Source: Paraburkholderia edwinii
GTDB taxonomy: Bacteria > Pseudomonadota > Gammaproteobacteria > Burkholderiales > Burkholderiaceae
DNA length: 64,000 nucleotides
NCBI RefSeq assembly: GCF_019428685.1
Contig: NZ_CP080095.1
Location: forward strand, 4,526,001 to 4,590,000
Direction of reading: 5' to 3'
The notes beneath the pieces are model-generated. The model was not told where the DNA came from and made no database searches. It saw only the letters and a list, made by a program, of their open reading frames with translations. The translations under genes and the position numbers were made by a program. Shown here in pieces: positions 63,651 to 64,000 of this stretch (positions are counted from its first letter, which is position 1; each line of letters opens with the position of its first letter).

Positions 63651-64000
63651 GCTACAAGACCTTGCTGGTCCATATCGACGACAGCCGTCACAGCGCAGTA
63701 CGGGTTGCCGTGGCGCTCGATCTCGCGCAGCGCTTCGACGCGCATCTGATCGGCCTTTACATCGTCAGTCAGGACCTGTTCCAGCCGCTCTTCAAACTCG
63801 ACGACAGCCTGAATCTGTCCGCGCTCGAACGGCAGCACGTGGAACGCCAATCCAGCGCGCAAGCCGCCTTTCTCGACGCCGCGCAGCGTGCCGCCCGCAA
63901 CGTCGAATGGCGCGCGCCGCCGGGTCCCGCCATCGAAACGGCGACGCTGCACGCGCGGCATGCGGACCTGCTGATCCTTGGCCAGCGCGATCCGGAAGAC
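63647..64000 (+). CDS. Universal stress protein (3' end outside window)
   Basis: The first 118 codons of a Usp protein starting MSYKTLLVHIDDSRHSAVRVAVAL, closely resembling the gene at 62271, so probably another two-domain protein of about 280 residues. The ATG overlaps the previous stop (ATGA) and has the ribosome site AAAGGAG. The second domain and ATP loop, if any, are not in the window. Confidence 0.88.
   Translation, partial: MSYKTLLVHIDDSRHSAVRVAVALDLAQRFDAHLIGLYIVSQDLFQPLFKLDDSLNLSALERQHVERQSSAQAAFLDAAQRAARNVEWRAPPGPAIETATLHARHADLLILGQRDPED

Overview
The window is high-GC chromosomal DNA of a betaproteobacterium, most likely a Burkholderiaceae member of the Burkholderia/Paraburkholderia/Caballeronia group. 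The evidence is gene content and order: recA-recX-DUF2889-sucCD-terC-pilin-pglL-moaC, ilvE-zinc finger-waaF, pgk-pyk-fba-purC-purE-purK-sua5, and a bpeR/bpeAB-oprB type efflux locus. Nothing suggests a plasmid or a complete phage.

Layout. 1-5400: glutathione-dependent formaldehyde detoxification (fghA partial, adhC), a crotonase lacking the usual catalytic glutamates, a xanthine/urate-type NCS2 permease behind a perfect palindrome, and an unrecognised 196-residue protein. 5570-12778: RND tripartite efflux operon with a divergent TetR repressor; an AcrR-like operator sits inside the operon promoter. 12797-22372: small conserved genes, a two-component system followed by a periplasmic HtrA protease with a response-regulator box in front of it, dacB (PBP4), and a GDSL-like lipoprotein. 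22456-31054: housekeeping genes on the minus strand for tRNA t6A formation, purine synthesis and lower glycolysis. 31436-35370: azlCD export genes divergent from ilvE, then a zinc-finger protein and waaF. 35471-42998: small proteins, an alpha/beta hydrolase, bepA, moaC, the O-oligosaccharyltransferase-like pglL and a pilin. 43151-49038: terC, sucDC, a DUF2889 gene, recX and SOS-regulated recA. 49356-53555: a TctDE-like two-component system and an MHS-family transporter.

From the tRNA-Met gene at 53706 to about 61861 the character changes. There are short, poorly known genes, visibly more A/T-rich stretches, a PemK-like protein without a clear antitoxin, and two orphan type VI secretion cassettes: hcp / Tlde1-like L,D-transpeptidase effector / two-TM immunity candidate, and PAAR / PAAR / membrane-segment effector candidate / DUF7079-like immunity candidate. 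An MFS/LysR pair lies between them. The window ends in three consecutive universal stress protein genes, the last one cut.

The best candidates for undescribed biology are the second type VI cassette (59752-61861), a putative 54-residue zinc-ribbon protein at 35471, hairpins immediately in front of terC and the pilin gene, and a set of 10-13 bp tandem arrays in noncoding DNA, two of which touch stop codons.
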